A DNA stretch of 64,000 nucleotides from assembly GCF_016808335.1 (NCBI RefSeq), contig NC_053149.1:38828118-38892117 (forward strand), read 5' to 3'. The notes below the pieces were generated by a model. The model saw nothing but the letters and a program-made list of their open reading frames with translations, did no database searches and was not told where the DNA came from. This stretch comes from Panicum virgatum. Taxonomy: Eukaryota > Streptophyta > Magnoliopsida > Poales > Poaceae. Below are positions 49,372 to 60,782 of this stretch, one piece after another (the stretch's first letter is position 1; each line of letters begins with the position of its first letter). Position numbers and translations under genes: made by a program.

Positions 49372-51851
49372 TGAAGCGCCCCGACCCAAAGATCGAGGCT
49401 AAACCATGTATTAATAAGCAAAGCAAGTCCCCGGTACAATACATGTTACATCAAGTGGAGTCCAAAGTCATATAGAGTTTTATTCAACACGTACACGAGG
49501 AGTAAAGTGACAACACCAAGCTACCGCAAATAACCATAGGATAATGATTAGCATAACGACATGCAAGACTAGCTCTTCGTCCATCACGGCTCCACTCGAT
49601 CAGCTTGGGTGCGGACACGATCTACTCGTAATCTTCAGGCACAAAGTCAGGATCCGCTGAAAAAAATAATCAACAAGGGTTGAGTACGAAAGTACTCAGC
49701 AAGTTCCACCTCGCCCTACGGGAGGGGAATGACATGCATGATACACATTAAGCACAATCTAATAGCAATGCAACTAATGGTATGCAAACCCTTACAGACA
49801 CAACCCACAGTAGGTAGCTCACTAGTTGTCAGGACCACACCTTAGCCTGCCCATACCGTGGGCACAAACCATTCGAATGGATTATACACTCTGCAAAGGT
49901 CGTACACTGTACCCACACGCTCGACTGCCCGAACGGACAACCGACATAGACGACACCCAGCCATGGTCACGCCCCAGTCCGGCCGCACAAACCCTCGGGC
50001 CCTGACTCCAATGGTCTATACCCGTAAACCATCCCTGCGACCGTCAGGCTAAGCAGTGGGATTAGGCTAAGTCCGGCCCATATCGGAACCTATGGTCGTA
50101 CTAAAGTAAGCTAGGTGAGATGTCAAAACAACTCGGTCCTTATGGTTCACCAGGGCAGCAACCATCCCTCAACATACCAACTCGAGCCTACCACCACGGT
50201 AGCACTCACCCACCAGTCTACCACCTCGGTAGCACTAGCTCCAGCACACCCAGCTGCCCTGGTCTCAGCCAGATCCCTTCATATCCTAGTCTCAGCTCTG
50301 GAGATGCATGACTACTCAGATGCTTGCATGAGCACACTCAATCACTCAAGTACTGGTATATGTAATCAATCCTAGACCCAGGCTACAGCTAAATGTCCTC
50401 ACATGGATGCAACCGCTCATGTAGGGGTCGATGAAACTTGTCTTCGCTTACATACGCATCGGCGGCTTCCTGATCGCGGTACGGGTCTTCTGGCTTCGGC
50501 TCGCGATACTGGCCTTCATGCTCCACAGCGCGCTCCTCCTCGATCACTCCGTCGCCTACGGACGGGAATGACACCACCGGCAAATAAACACAGGCCAGGA
50601 CAAACATAAAATAAAATGAGCTCAAATGGAGATGAAAACAGGAGGAGTGGATAGTGTATGATTTTATAGGAATTTAGGAAGAAGAATCATTTGAATCGGA
50701 GTTTGGATGAGTGAGATATTGTAACTACAAGATTGATGGCTTAAATAAATCCGAAAATGGATTAACAAAAATGGAAGGGTGCTTCACGGATTGGGCTGCT
50801 CGTGGTTGGTTGAGGGACTGCTTGTTTAATTGTGGGCTGGACTGGTGGGCTTGCACGGGACTATAAGGTCCATAAGCTTTTAGTTGCTCACGGTAGAGGG
50901 GCAGAGACAGGACATGGTGCCTAGGCGGCGGCGCCGCCAGCACCCACAGTGGCAGCTCGCCAGAGCTTTGCCGGGATCGAGCTTCGGCCCACCGTTTCCA
51001 AATCCGAGGGCACGGGGAGAGAGAGAAAGATGAGGGGTTCCGTTCCGGCGACTCGGGGCATGGGAGACGGGTTGGGAGGGGGCCGGCCATGGATGGCCAT
51101 GGCGGCGGCTCTGGAAGCTCGTGGGGGGCTTGCTGGTGGAAGGGAGAGGGAAGGCCGTGGGTTGGGGCTGGTGGAGGACGGTGTAGGGGTGCCCACCTTG
51201 AGAGGAATCGAACCAAGATGGCCTGGGCGAGGAGATCGACGATGCTCTGTTCTTCAGCTAGAGGAGGAAGAAGAGTTCAGTCTGTGGTTGGTGTGCACGG
51301 CGACGGGCTGCGGATGGTGCGAGTGCAGCACCCGGCTCAATTTATAGGCAGCCAAAGGCGGTTCGTGGCGAGAAAAATCTCGGCCGGTGAACTACGCGCG
51401 GCGACGACGGCACATCGACGTCGTGGAGTTCCGAGACTGGCAGGACGGTTCGACTTGCAGTGGGGGCACGACTTAGGCGTGGATTGCGAATGGCATCGTC
51501 GATCAGCGCGAGCGATGAGGGCAGGCAGGCCGGCGAGCAAGGCTACAGCGGAGTGGGGGCACGGCGCTGGTCGGCACGGCGTGGTGCCGAGTGCAGTGCC
51601 GTCGCGGGCCCATGTCGTCGGGCGTGCTTCGTGTGGGAGATAGGCAAGCGTAGGAGACAAGCAAGCCTGGTTTGTGAGCTCGTACGTGGAGTGGACTCAG
51701 TAGCAGCTCGAGCATGTGCGTACTGCAAGGATTGCTTAGCAGTTTAATTCTGTAACACCTCATATAAATATAGTATTATTATATTATTTTACGTTGCCTG
51801 TTTAATCGCAAAATAAGTTTTATTTTGGTAATAAAAAATAGGGATGTTACA
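49372..51851 (-). repeat. 3' LTR of minus-strand chromovirus (Gypsy 1), 2480 bp
   Basis: On the minus strand it starts TGTAACATCCC and ends GGGGCGCTTCA. It abuts the end of a Gypsy pol gene plus a purine tract (AGTGGGGTAGGTT on the minus strand, just right of 51851). The other edge falls in the hAT transposase frame at 49371. The rest of this element lies to the right, interrupted at 52392, and its 5' LTR is outside the window. The LTR interior has many short frames but no gene. Confidence 0.8.
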
Positions 51852-51859
51852 AACCTACC

Positions 51860-52391
51860 CCACTTAGGTTGAATCTCGTCCCTGAGATTCAGCTAAATTA
51901 CTAAATAGACTAGGGAACTCGGCTCGCAGTGCGTCTTCTCTCTCCCAAGTTGCTTCTGCTTCAGAATGTCTGCTCCACTGAACTCGGCAAATTCTGACTT
52001 CTGAGTTTCGGGTCCTTCTAATCACAGTGTCCAAGATTTTCACTGCCACCTCCTGATATCTGATATCGTCTAGTAGGTCTATTGTTTCTGGAGCCACTTG
52101 TTCCTCCGTGACTCGCAGGCACTTCCTGAGCTGGGACACGTGAAACGCATCGTGCACATCTGACATCTCTGCTGGCAACTAAAGCTTGTAGGCTACTGCT
52201 CCCACTTTCTTGATAACTAGAAAATGTCCAATATAACGTGGGGCCAACTTCCCCCGCACTTGGAATCTGCGTGTGCCGCGAATTGGGGAAGCTTTAAACT
52301 TCAAAGCTGAGGGCACGCCTTCTTTTATCAGCGTAACTTTTCTGATGTGATTGAGCTGTCTTTAGATTCTCTCTAATTTCTGCTATCTTTT
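51860..52391 (-). pseudogene. Gypsy 1 pol, C-terminal fragment with chromodomain
   Basis: The minus frame reads SDVHDAFHVSQLRKCLRVTE, then VKILDTVIRRTRNSEVRICR and VQWSRHSEAEATWERED, the chromodomain-bearing tail of Tekay/Del-type integrase. The upstream piece (52180-52391) reads RENLKTAQSHQKSYADKRRR and shifts frame before PAEM. Broken off at 52392 by insertion of Gypsy 2. Confidence 0.85.
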
Positions 52392-55300
52392 TGTAACACC
52401 CTAATTTAAATTTTAGCTTTTATTAATAAATTTAGTTGGCCTTATTTAAATTTCTAAGGTTTATTGTGTTTAGTATGGCATATAATCCAATTTTGTTCCT
52501 CAAGTAATTAAAATTTTATCATAGGTTTAATTGTTGGTGTTGCATTCATGTTGGTGCATTAATTTATTTGTTTGAGTGCTAGTTGTGAATTCAAATTTGA
52601 ATTTGAATTCACCTAGTTGTGTGTTAGTTTGAATTAGAAATAGAAAAGGAGAAATAGAAAAACAACTCAAAACTAGAAACCAGCCCAAAGCAAAACCCAA
52701 ACCCAATCCAACCCCCCTTTCCCCAGCCTAACCCGAACTCAAACCTAACCCAACCCGGCGGCCCAGCTCTCCTTTCCTTCCCGCGCTCGGCCCACTTCCT
52801 CACCCGGGCTCAACCCTCCTCCTCTCCCTCCCACACAGCGGCCCACACCGCACCCCGCTCGCTCCAGCGCTGTGCCTCGCGATAGCCCCGCCGCTGACCA
52901 GCGGGTCCCACCGGTCCTCCCCCTCCTCCCGCGTACCTCGCCGCGTAGCAGAGTCCGGTCGAGATCTCCGCGGGCCTTCCATCCCTGCTCCCTCGCCGAG
53001 ATGCTCGGCCCTTCCCTCTTTAAACCCCGCGGAACCCCTGCGCCTTCCCTTCATCCACGGCCGAAGCCCAAACCCTAGCAGCAGCCGCCGCTACCCCGGC
53101 GCTCGAAGCAGAACCGCCCGCCGCCGCAGGTGAGCGTTTCCTCGCACAATTGCTTGCTGCCGCTTTGCTCCGGTCGCGCTGACCCTCCCACCGTCGATGC
53201 AGGAACGCCCCGTGCCGGTCCAAGGAGCCTAGGAGCCCGGGGCGGCCCCGTCTCGACCTTCCTCCGCGAACTCCGCCACAACCCGCCGCCGGACTTCGCC
53301 GACGACTCCCCTACGCCGCAACTCCGTCCACCACAACCCCTCAGTGAGCACCCCAGAGCCCCATGCCTCCTTTTGCGCTAAGCCAATTAGGCCGTAGGCT
53401 ACTCTGTTGGCCGGGCACCGCACGCCGGCGCCTCGCCACCGCAGCTCCGCCATGGCGGGTGCCTTGTAGTGCCTCCCAACCCCGCGCGACCCTAGTTTTA
53501 GGTTGCTCTTGCCCTGCGCTTACTCCACGCGCCCTTTCCACCCGTTCTCCAGCGTCGGCACAGCCCGAACGCAGCACGCCGGCGGTTTCCCGACGACCAG
53601 GGCCGCCACCGCCATTGCCAGCATAGCTCCGCGCACCTCCATGCCCCGCTCTGTACTCAGGTGGTGTACGCGTATCGCGCTGACCATCCCAGGCCAAAGA
53701 CCCACTCGGTTTGACCCTCGGCTTGCCGAATTTGGCCGATTCCGGCGATCCCCCGCCGCGGGAGCCCTGCTCCGGCGAGTCCCGCCACCGCCCGCGCCCC
53801 CAACTGCCTGCGGCCGCTCGATCTCGAATCCACGGCCTAGATTAGATCTAGACCCGAGCCGCCCTGAGCCATCAGATCGAGATCCGACGGTCCCGATCTG
53901 AAGATATCGTTTTGGCCTGGAATTTTGTTAAAGAACCCCCCATCTTTCTTGATATCAACCCGCAGTCCATCTCTTTTCAAAAATAATTGCAGTTTGGCCC
54001 AGAATTTAGCAATCAGCCCCTTGAGCTTTTTAAATATAGAACCAGCCATCCTAGCTTGGTAATTTCGCGAGTTAGACCCCAGATCTAATCTTTAATTATA
54101 TTTAGGCCCTCGGTTTTTGCCCAGAACCCCCTGGAGCTCAAGTTTTCTTGCAAATAGGTCCCTGGAACTTGTTTTTGGCCTAGATTTTGCGTCTTAGCTC
54201 CGTTTTAGGCGTTCTTTATGTCCACGTGATGGTTGTAACGCGTAAAATAGTTTTAGACTAGTTTAGTGTGCTGTTTTTATGTATTGATGTACTGTTTCTT
54301 AGATTTTGTTAGTGGTTGCTTGTATGCTTATTGTGTGCCTTGCTTTTGGCCATGTGTTCGTGAGTAGACGGTGATCCATCTGAGGAGCCCCAGTACCAGT
54401 ACCCGGAGCAGCCGTCTTCCGACCAGTTTGAGCAGCAGCAAGAGCAGTACGAGGAAGGCAAGTATAACATGAACAGCACCTATCATTTTAAATACAATTT
54501 CATACTGTATTTTAATACTGTATGCCTATAAGGACTTTCCTAGCCACTTTATATCCTTTATATATCCTTGGGTTGCATTTTGGTTAGTTGTGCTAGGTGC
54601 CGCGCTATAACACACTTAGTCCTTTTTAATTAAATTCGATTAATGGTATATGCAACTTAAATCTGAGAGTGGCCCATTTGAGTGGCTCACATCTCGTTAT
54701 AAACTGGTTTTGTTAGAAACATGGTTTAGGGGGCCAGCACGATGCTTACTGCTGGGTTGGCCACTCTCCATAAGGACCGGTTCATAGAGCGACAACCTGG
54801 GACAATAGCGCTACCACAAGACTGGAATGGGACAGTCTTGGCTTACTAATTAGGTCATTTTGGTTCGGGAGTAACTTACCCATGGGGCACGAGGGGGGTC
54901 GAGCTTCAATGGTCCCCAGGCTACGAGGCTTGGTCTATGTACCCCTCGAGGTGGGCACCATCGTTGCATTGCCTGAATCCTTAGCGGTTACACCTTACCA
55001 ACGTGATCCTTTGTAACGGCCTCGTAGTGAGTTTGCTAGTCATCTCACCTAAGGAAGTGTGATGAACAACTAGCGTAGCTCACGACTTGTGGGTAAAGAT
55101 GTGCAACCTCTGCAGAGTGTAAAACTGGTATACTAGCCGTGCTCACGGTCATGAGCGGTCCAGATCCTCCTTTTGATTAGTGGGGTTATCTTCCTTTGAC
55201 GAGGCTGGTTTCCCCGGGTGGCTTGGTTTGGTTCTCAGTAGTAACATGATTAATTTTGATTAATTATTATGTAACTGGGTTTTTGGTAATTCACCAACTT

Positions 55301-55775
55301 GTAGTAATTAGCTTTAATAAAATTTTGCCAAGACTTAAAAGCTAACGCAGTCAGTCAGCCAACCTTAGAGCCTCATAGTTTGTGTTATACTTGTTGAGAA
55401 CAAGTTGTGTACTCACTCTTGCCTACTCTACTCTTTTTCCTCTTGGGGATACTGTACTGCTGCTCAGTTCCTGCCGACGCGAGGGAGTTCGCTCAGCTCT
55501 ACCAAGACTACGAGGACTTCTAGGCGTTCGTCTCCCAGTCGACGTCCCTGTGGTGCCTAGCTGCCGAGAGGCTTCGTATATGTTTACGCTTCCGCATACT
55601 CTGTATCAGACATTTTGTCATTATTGTAATAAATAACATTTGTACTCGCTTTATTATATCTTTTTACGTGATATGTGCTGTGATATATTGTTCATTCTGT
55701 TGTATATACGTGTGACTTAATCCTGGCACGTATATGATTGCTCGGTTTATGTCCTTTTATAAACCGGGTGTTACA
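52392..55775 (+). repeat. 5' LTR of Gypsy 2, 3384 bp
   Basis: TGTAACACCC to GGGTGTTACA. It includes a strongly GC-rich segment (about 52690-53900) between AT-rich ends. Compared with the 3' copy it lacks about 24 bp near 52720 (a deletion between TTTCC repeats). Confidence 0.9.
53015..55512 (+). other. Gene-like block inside the Gypsy 2 LTR
   Basis: A TATA-like CTCTTTAAACC (from 53017), an AAACCCTAGCAGCAGCCGCC leader, and a canonical donor CCGCAG|GTGAGCG (about 53125-53137) mimic a plant gene start. Downstream, after GTGAGTAG (54361-54368), a short frame encodes a Gln/Glu-rich peptide (EEPQYQYPEQPSSDQFEQQQ), followed by GAAG|GCAAGTA, a possible GC-type donor. A later frame after TGCTCAG (ends about 55468) reads DAREFAQLYQDYEDF and stops. 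The same block recurs in the 3' LTR with extra stops. Whether it is spliced or coding is unknown. Confidence 0.4.
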
Positions 55776-55778
55776 GAG

Positions 55779-55790
55779 TGGTATCAGAGC
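55779..55790 (+). promoter_or_regulatory. Primer binding site of Gypsy 2
   Basis: TGGTATCAGAGC, three bases after the LTR; initiator tRNA-Met type. Confidence 0.92.
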
Positions 55791-56342
55791 TATATCGACT
55801 GTAGGATGAAAGCCTAGATAGAACCGGTCGAGTTTTAAGTCTTCTTCTCTCTAAGCCTTGTCTGCTGAAACTATTTTGCTATTATATTCCTTGAATTCCA
55901 AGATTCTTACTCGTCTTGCCTTGATTTCTCTCTATAGAATAGTTTCCGTAGATTCTGGCCTGAAGAAAATCATCTGACCATCATAGGTATAAGCTAGATG
56001 ACCCCTTTATAATAATACGATAGTACGTTCTACGACGCGTTGTGTTAGTCGAGTCGTGTGTTAAACTCGGCTAAGTTGTGAAATTTGTATGCTTGTTATT
56101 ATGCTACATGTTTGATTTGGATTTTTGGTTGATTGCATAGTTTAGTAGTTAAATTTGTTTAATGAAAATCAGTTTCAAGTTAAAGTTAATTAATTAATAA
56201 AACGAGTTAGATCGTTGGGGGTAAAACCGTCCACTATATCCTGTCTACTTTATCATGCCTAAGTCTTCCTTGCAGAAAGATATCATATCCGTCTATATTA
56301 TTCTTGCAATATCTTTGCTCATACATCTTTTGTTCAAATCAG
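55791..56342. other. Gypsy 2 leader
   Basis: AT-rich leader between primer site and gag start; no open frame of note. Confidence 0.6.
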
Positions 56343-59300
56343 ATGGTGAACACCAGGAGCACCGGTTCCGGTTCTGGCCAGCAGCAGGGGCAGAACAACC
56401 AGGGTACCGGGATGCCGATGCCTCGACCCTTGACTCCGGAGCAGTTCTTTCAGCTCCAGATGCAGATGATGGCCACCCTGAACAACACTGTTCAGGCATT
56501 GCAGCAGATCCACGCTTAGCTACCGCCTCCTCCACCTCCGCAGACCCGCGACAGGCATGCGGAGTTTCTGAGGGGCCACCCGCCGACGTTCTCTCACACA
56601 TCTGACCCACTTCAGGCAGACGACTGGCTCTGTGCAGTGGAGCGCCAGCTGGACATCGCCCAGTGCGATGATCGAGAGCGAGTCTTGTACGCAGCAGGAC
56701 AGCTGCGAGGGGCAGCTTTGGACTGGTGGGAGTCCCACCCAGTTCATGACCGCGAGGCTCTCACCTGGCTCCAGTTCCGGGAGCAGTTCCGAAGCCACAA
56801 CGTCCCCGCGGGCATTATGAAGATGTAGCAGAAGGAGTTCCTTGCACTGAAGTAGGGGACTATGATGGTCACGGAGTATCGTGATCGTTTTCTGTAGCTT
56901 GCTCGCTACGCCCCTGCCGAGGTTGCGGATGACCTCAAGAAGCAGGAGCACTTCATGGAGGGTCTTGAGGACTACCTCCAGTACGCGCTGCTCAACCTCC
57001 GCTTCGACAACTTCAACCATCTGGTTTACAGCGCACTCAACACGGAGCGCAAGCACCTGGAGATGGAGGACAAGAAGAGGAAGATTGTTCCCGTTGCTTC
57101 CGGCAGCAACACCCGTCCTCGCCTCCAGCCGCCGCAGCAGTACCCGCCTCGACAGCAGCAACAGGCAGGTCAGGGCCCGAGGTTACCGGCACCTCCGGCT
57201 CGTGCTGCTCCACCAGCTCCGCCAGCACCGCAAGCTCCACGGCAGGCAGCTCCTCCTGTCGGACAGCAGGCTCCAGCACCTTCTCGCGTGTGCTATCACT
57301 GCGGCCAGCCGGGGCACTACGCCAACTCTTGCCTCCGGAAGGCACAGGCAGGATAGCAGGGGCGCCCAGCTCAGCCCAGGGCACCAGCACAGGGCAGTGT
57401 GAACCACGTGACGGCCGTGTCAGCGGCCGAGGCTCCTAACGTGGTTATTGGTACGTTCATGGTCAACTCCCATCCAGGTACAGTGCTTTTCGATACTAGT
57501 GCTACTCATTCATTCATCACCAAGTCATATGTTGAGGAGCATAGTTTCTTTACCACTGCATTAAGGAAGTGTCTGCTAGTCTCTTCACCGGGAGGAGAGT
57601 TGAGATCCCATATTGTTTGCCCCCGAGTCAGTCTAAGGGGGGCAACGTTCAGTGCTGATTTGAGGGTGCTAGACACCAAGGGTATTGATGTGATTTTGGG
57701 AATGGATACTCTTGCCAAGTGGGGAGTCAGAATTGATTGTGCTCATCGGGCAGTTCACTTGACATCATCTGATGGCCAAGAGGTGACAGTCAGTGCTTCA
57801 GAGCCCTTGGGATTTCTTCATCAGATGGAGGCTAGGCCCACGGACGGTATTCGCGTGGTGTCTGAATTCCCGGATGTCTTTCCGGATGATTTGCCAGGTA
57901 TGCCACCTGAACGCGACATCGAGTTTTCTATTGATCTTTTGCCTGACACTGCTCCTATTGCAAAGCGGCCCTACCGCATGGCACCTATAGAGCATGAGGA
58001 AGTTAAGAAGACTATTGATGAGTTGCTAGCCAAGGGCTATATCCGTCGCAGCTTCTCTCCTTGGGCTTTTCCATTGTTGCTGGTAGATAAGAAGGATGGC
58101 TTGAAGAGAATGTGTGTCGATTATCGGGAGCTGAATGCAGTTACCATCAAGAACAAGCATCCACTGCCTCGTATTGAGGATCTCTTTGATCTGCTTCGAG
58201 GTGCTCGTATATTCTCGAAGATTGATCTGCGTTCGGGTTATTTTCAGCTGAGGATCCGTCCTGGGGATATTATGAAGACGGCATTCACCTGCAAGTACGG
58301 GCTGTATGAGTACACGGTCATGTCCTTCGGCTTGACTAATGCCCTGGCTTTCTTCATGCACTTGATGAATATGGTTTTCATGGATTATTTGGATGTCTTC
58401 GTGGTGATCTTCATTGATGATATTATGATCTTCTCCAAGACAGAGGAAGAGCATGAAGTGCATCTGAGGCTCGTGTTGCAGATATTGAGAGAGCATCAGT
58501 TGTATGCTAAGTTCAACAAGTGCGAGTTCTGGATTGACGAGGTTCCATTCCTCGGTCATATCATCTCCAAGGGAGGTATTGCAGTTGATCCGAGCAAGGT
58601 GAAGGATGTGCTCGAGTGGGAGACATGGCAGACGGTGAAGGAAGTCCGGTCATTCTTGGGCTTAGCAGGATATTATCGGAGGTTCATTGAGAATTTCTCC
58701 AAGATTGCGAAGCCCTTGACTTCCTTGCTAGAGAAGAATGCGGCATTCATATGGACAGATGAGCGTCAGATGGCCTTTGATGAGTTGAAAAAAAGGCTTA
58801 CTACGGCGCCAGTCCTTACTCTGCCAGACCAGAGCAAGAGGTTCACGGTGTATTGTGATGCTTCGAAGGATGGTCTTGGTTGTGTTCTGATGCAGGAGGG
58901 CAGAGTGATTGCTTATGCTTCACGACAGTTACGTCGGCATGAGCTGAACTATCCCACTCATGATCTTGAGTTAGCCGCAGTCGTGCATGCTCTGAAGATT
59001 TGGAGGCATTACTTGTATGGGCAGCAGTGTGATATCTACACTGATCACAAGAGCCTCAAATATATTTTCACGCAGAATGAGCTGAACATACGGCAGAGGA
59101 GATGATTAGAGTTGGTCAAGGATTATGACCTAGAGATTCACTATCATCCGGGTAAGGCCAATGTTGTGGCAGATGCTCTGAGCAGAAGAAGCTATGTCAA
59201 CATGGCCGTTGCTTTCCAGATGCCTCAGGAGTTAAGTGAGGAGTTTGAGCAGTTGAGTCTGGGTTTCTTGCATCATACTTCGAGTGCGGCATTCGAGGCA

Positions 59301-60737
59301 GTACCCACTCTAGAGGCAGAGATCAGGCAGCATCAAAAAGAAGATGAGAAGCTGCAGGAGATCCGTGAGTTGCTCAAGAAAGGCAAGGCTCCTCATTTCA
59401 GAGAGGATGATCAAGGTACCTTGTACAAGAACCAGATCTGTGTGCCAGATGTGAAGGATCTCCGGAAGTTGATTCTGAGTGAGGCTCATGATACAGCTTA
59501 TTCTATTCATCCGGGCAGCACGAAGATGTATTATGATCTCAAGGAACGCTTCTGGTGGCATGGGATGAAGTGTTCAGTGGCAGAGTACGTGGCTATTTGT
59601 GACACCTGTCAGCGTGTCAAGGCTGAGCATCAGAGGCCAGGGGGTCTGTTACAGCCTTTGAAGATTCCAGAGTGGAAATGGGAGGAAATCACTATGGACT
59701 TCATTGTTGGATTGCCTCGTACTCAGAAAGGGTACAACTCTATATGGGTAGTAGTGGATCGTCTGACGAAGGTTGCTCACTTCATTCCAGTGAACACTAC
59801 TTACTCCGGTGCTAGACTTGCAGAGTTGTACATCTCTCGGATTGTCTGCTTGCATGGTGTGCCCAAGAAAATCATATCTGATAGAGGATCTCAGTTCACT
59901 TCACGGTTCTCGGAGTAGCTCCATGATTCGTTGGATACGAAGCTGCGTTTCAGTACCGCCTATCATCCTCAGACAGATGGGCAGACGGAGAGAACCAACC
60001 AGGTGTTGGAAGATATGCTGAGAGCTTGTGCTATTCAGTATGGTACTAGTTGGGATAAGTGCCTGTCGTATGCTGAGTTCTCCTACAACAACAGCTACCA
60101 GGCCAGTTTGAAGAAGTCCCCCTTTGAGGCAGTGTATGGCAGAAAGTGCAGGACTCCTCTCTATTGGGATCAGATTGGTGAGAAGCAGCTCTTTGGCCCT
60201 GATATTGTAGAAGATGCAGAGCAGATGGTACAGGCTGTGCGGGAGAATCTGAGGATTGCACAGAGTAGGCAGAAGAGCTATGCAGATGACAAACGGAGAG
60301 ACCTGACTTTCAGTGTTGGTGATTATGTATATCTGAAGGTGTCTCCGATGAGAGGGATCCGCAGGTTTAATGTCAAGGGGAAGCTAGCACCTCGGTACAA
60401 TGGTCCATTCAAGGTGCTAGAGAGGAAAGACGAAGTCGCTTATCGCCTGGAGTTGCCCACCTGCCTCTCAGGAGTTCATGATGTCTTCCATATTTCTCAG
60501 CTGAAGAAGTGTCTGCGAGTATCCGAGGAGCAGGCACCACTGGATGGGTTAGATGTGCAGGAAGATCTGACTTATACTGAGTATCCGGTGAAGATTCTGG
60601 AGACATCAGAGAGGGTTACACGGAACAAGCGCATCAAGATGTGCAGGGTTCAGTGGAGTCATCACAGTGAAGATGAGGCGACATGGGAGCGAGAAGAGGA
60701 GCTGAGGAAGACATATACAGATCTCTTTGCTAGCTAG
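56343..60737 (+). pseudogene. Gypsy 2 gag-pol, one continuous frame with seven nonsense codons
   Basis: From the ATG at 56343 to the TAG at 60735-60737 the reading frame is constant over 1465 codons. The only breaks are stops at 56517, 56826, 56853, 56895, 57354 (all TAG), 59103 (TGA) and 59916 (TAG). Domains: gag capsid (LDWWESHPVHDREALTWLQF), knuckle CYHCGQPGHYANSC, protease [12 protein letters not shown] (Ser after the catalytic Asp-Thr where Gly is usual), RT with [13 protein letters not shown] and [11 protein letters not shown]. RNase H has [16 protein letters not shown] and [13 protein letters not shown]. Integrase has zinc-finger CDTCQRVK, catalytic-region motifs MDFIVGLPR, SDRGSQFTS and HPQTDGQTERTN. 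The chromodomain tail includes RIKMCRVQWSHHSEDEATWE. Not functional as encoded. Confidence 0.9.
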
Positions 60738-60764
60738 CCCAGCTGAATCTCGGGGACGAGATTC

Positions 60765-60782
60765 CTATAAGGGGGTAGGGTC
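60765..60782 (+). promoter_or_regulatory. Polypurine tract of Gypsy 2
   Basis: The purine-rich ATAAGGGGGTAGGGTC directly precedes the 3' LTR and would prime plus-strand DNA synthesis. Confidence 0.75.

Noticed and set aside
49372..51851. Several 60-180-codon frames in the Gypsy 1 LTR
   Set aside because: Overlapping frames on both strands in GC-rich LTR DNA; no domain, no splice structure.
56517..59918. Idea that the TAG codons in Gypsy 2 are recoded or read through in a programmed way
   Set aside because: Five separate stops in or just after gag and two in pol, plus extra TAGs in the 3' LTR, fit mutation decay better; no readthrough context is shared among them.
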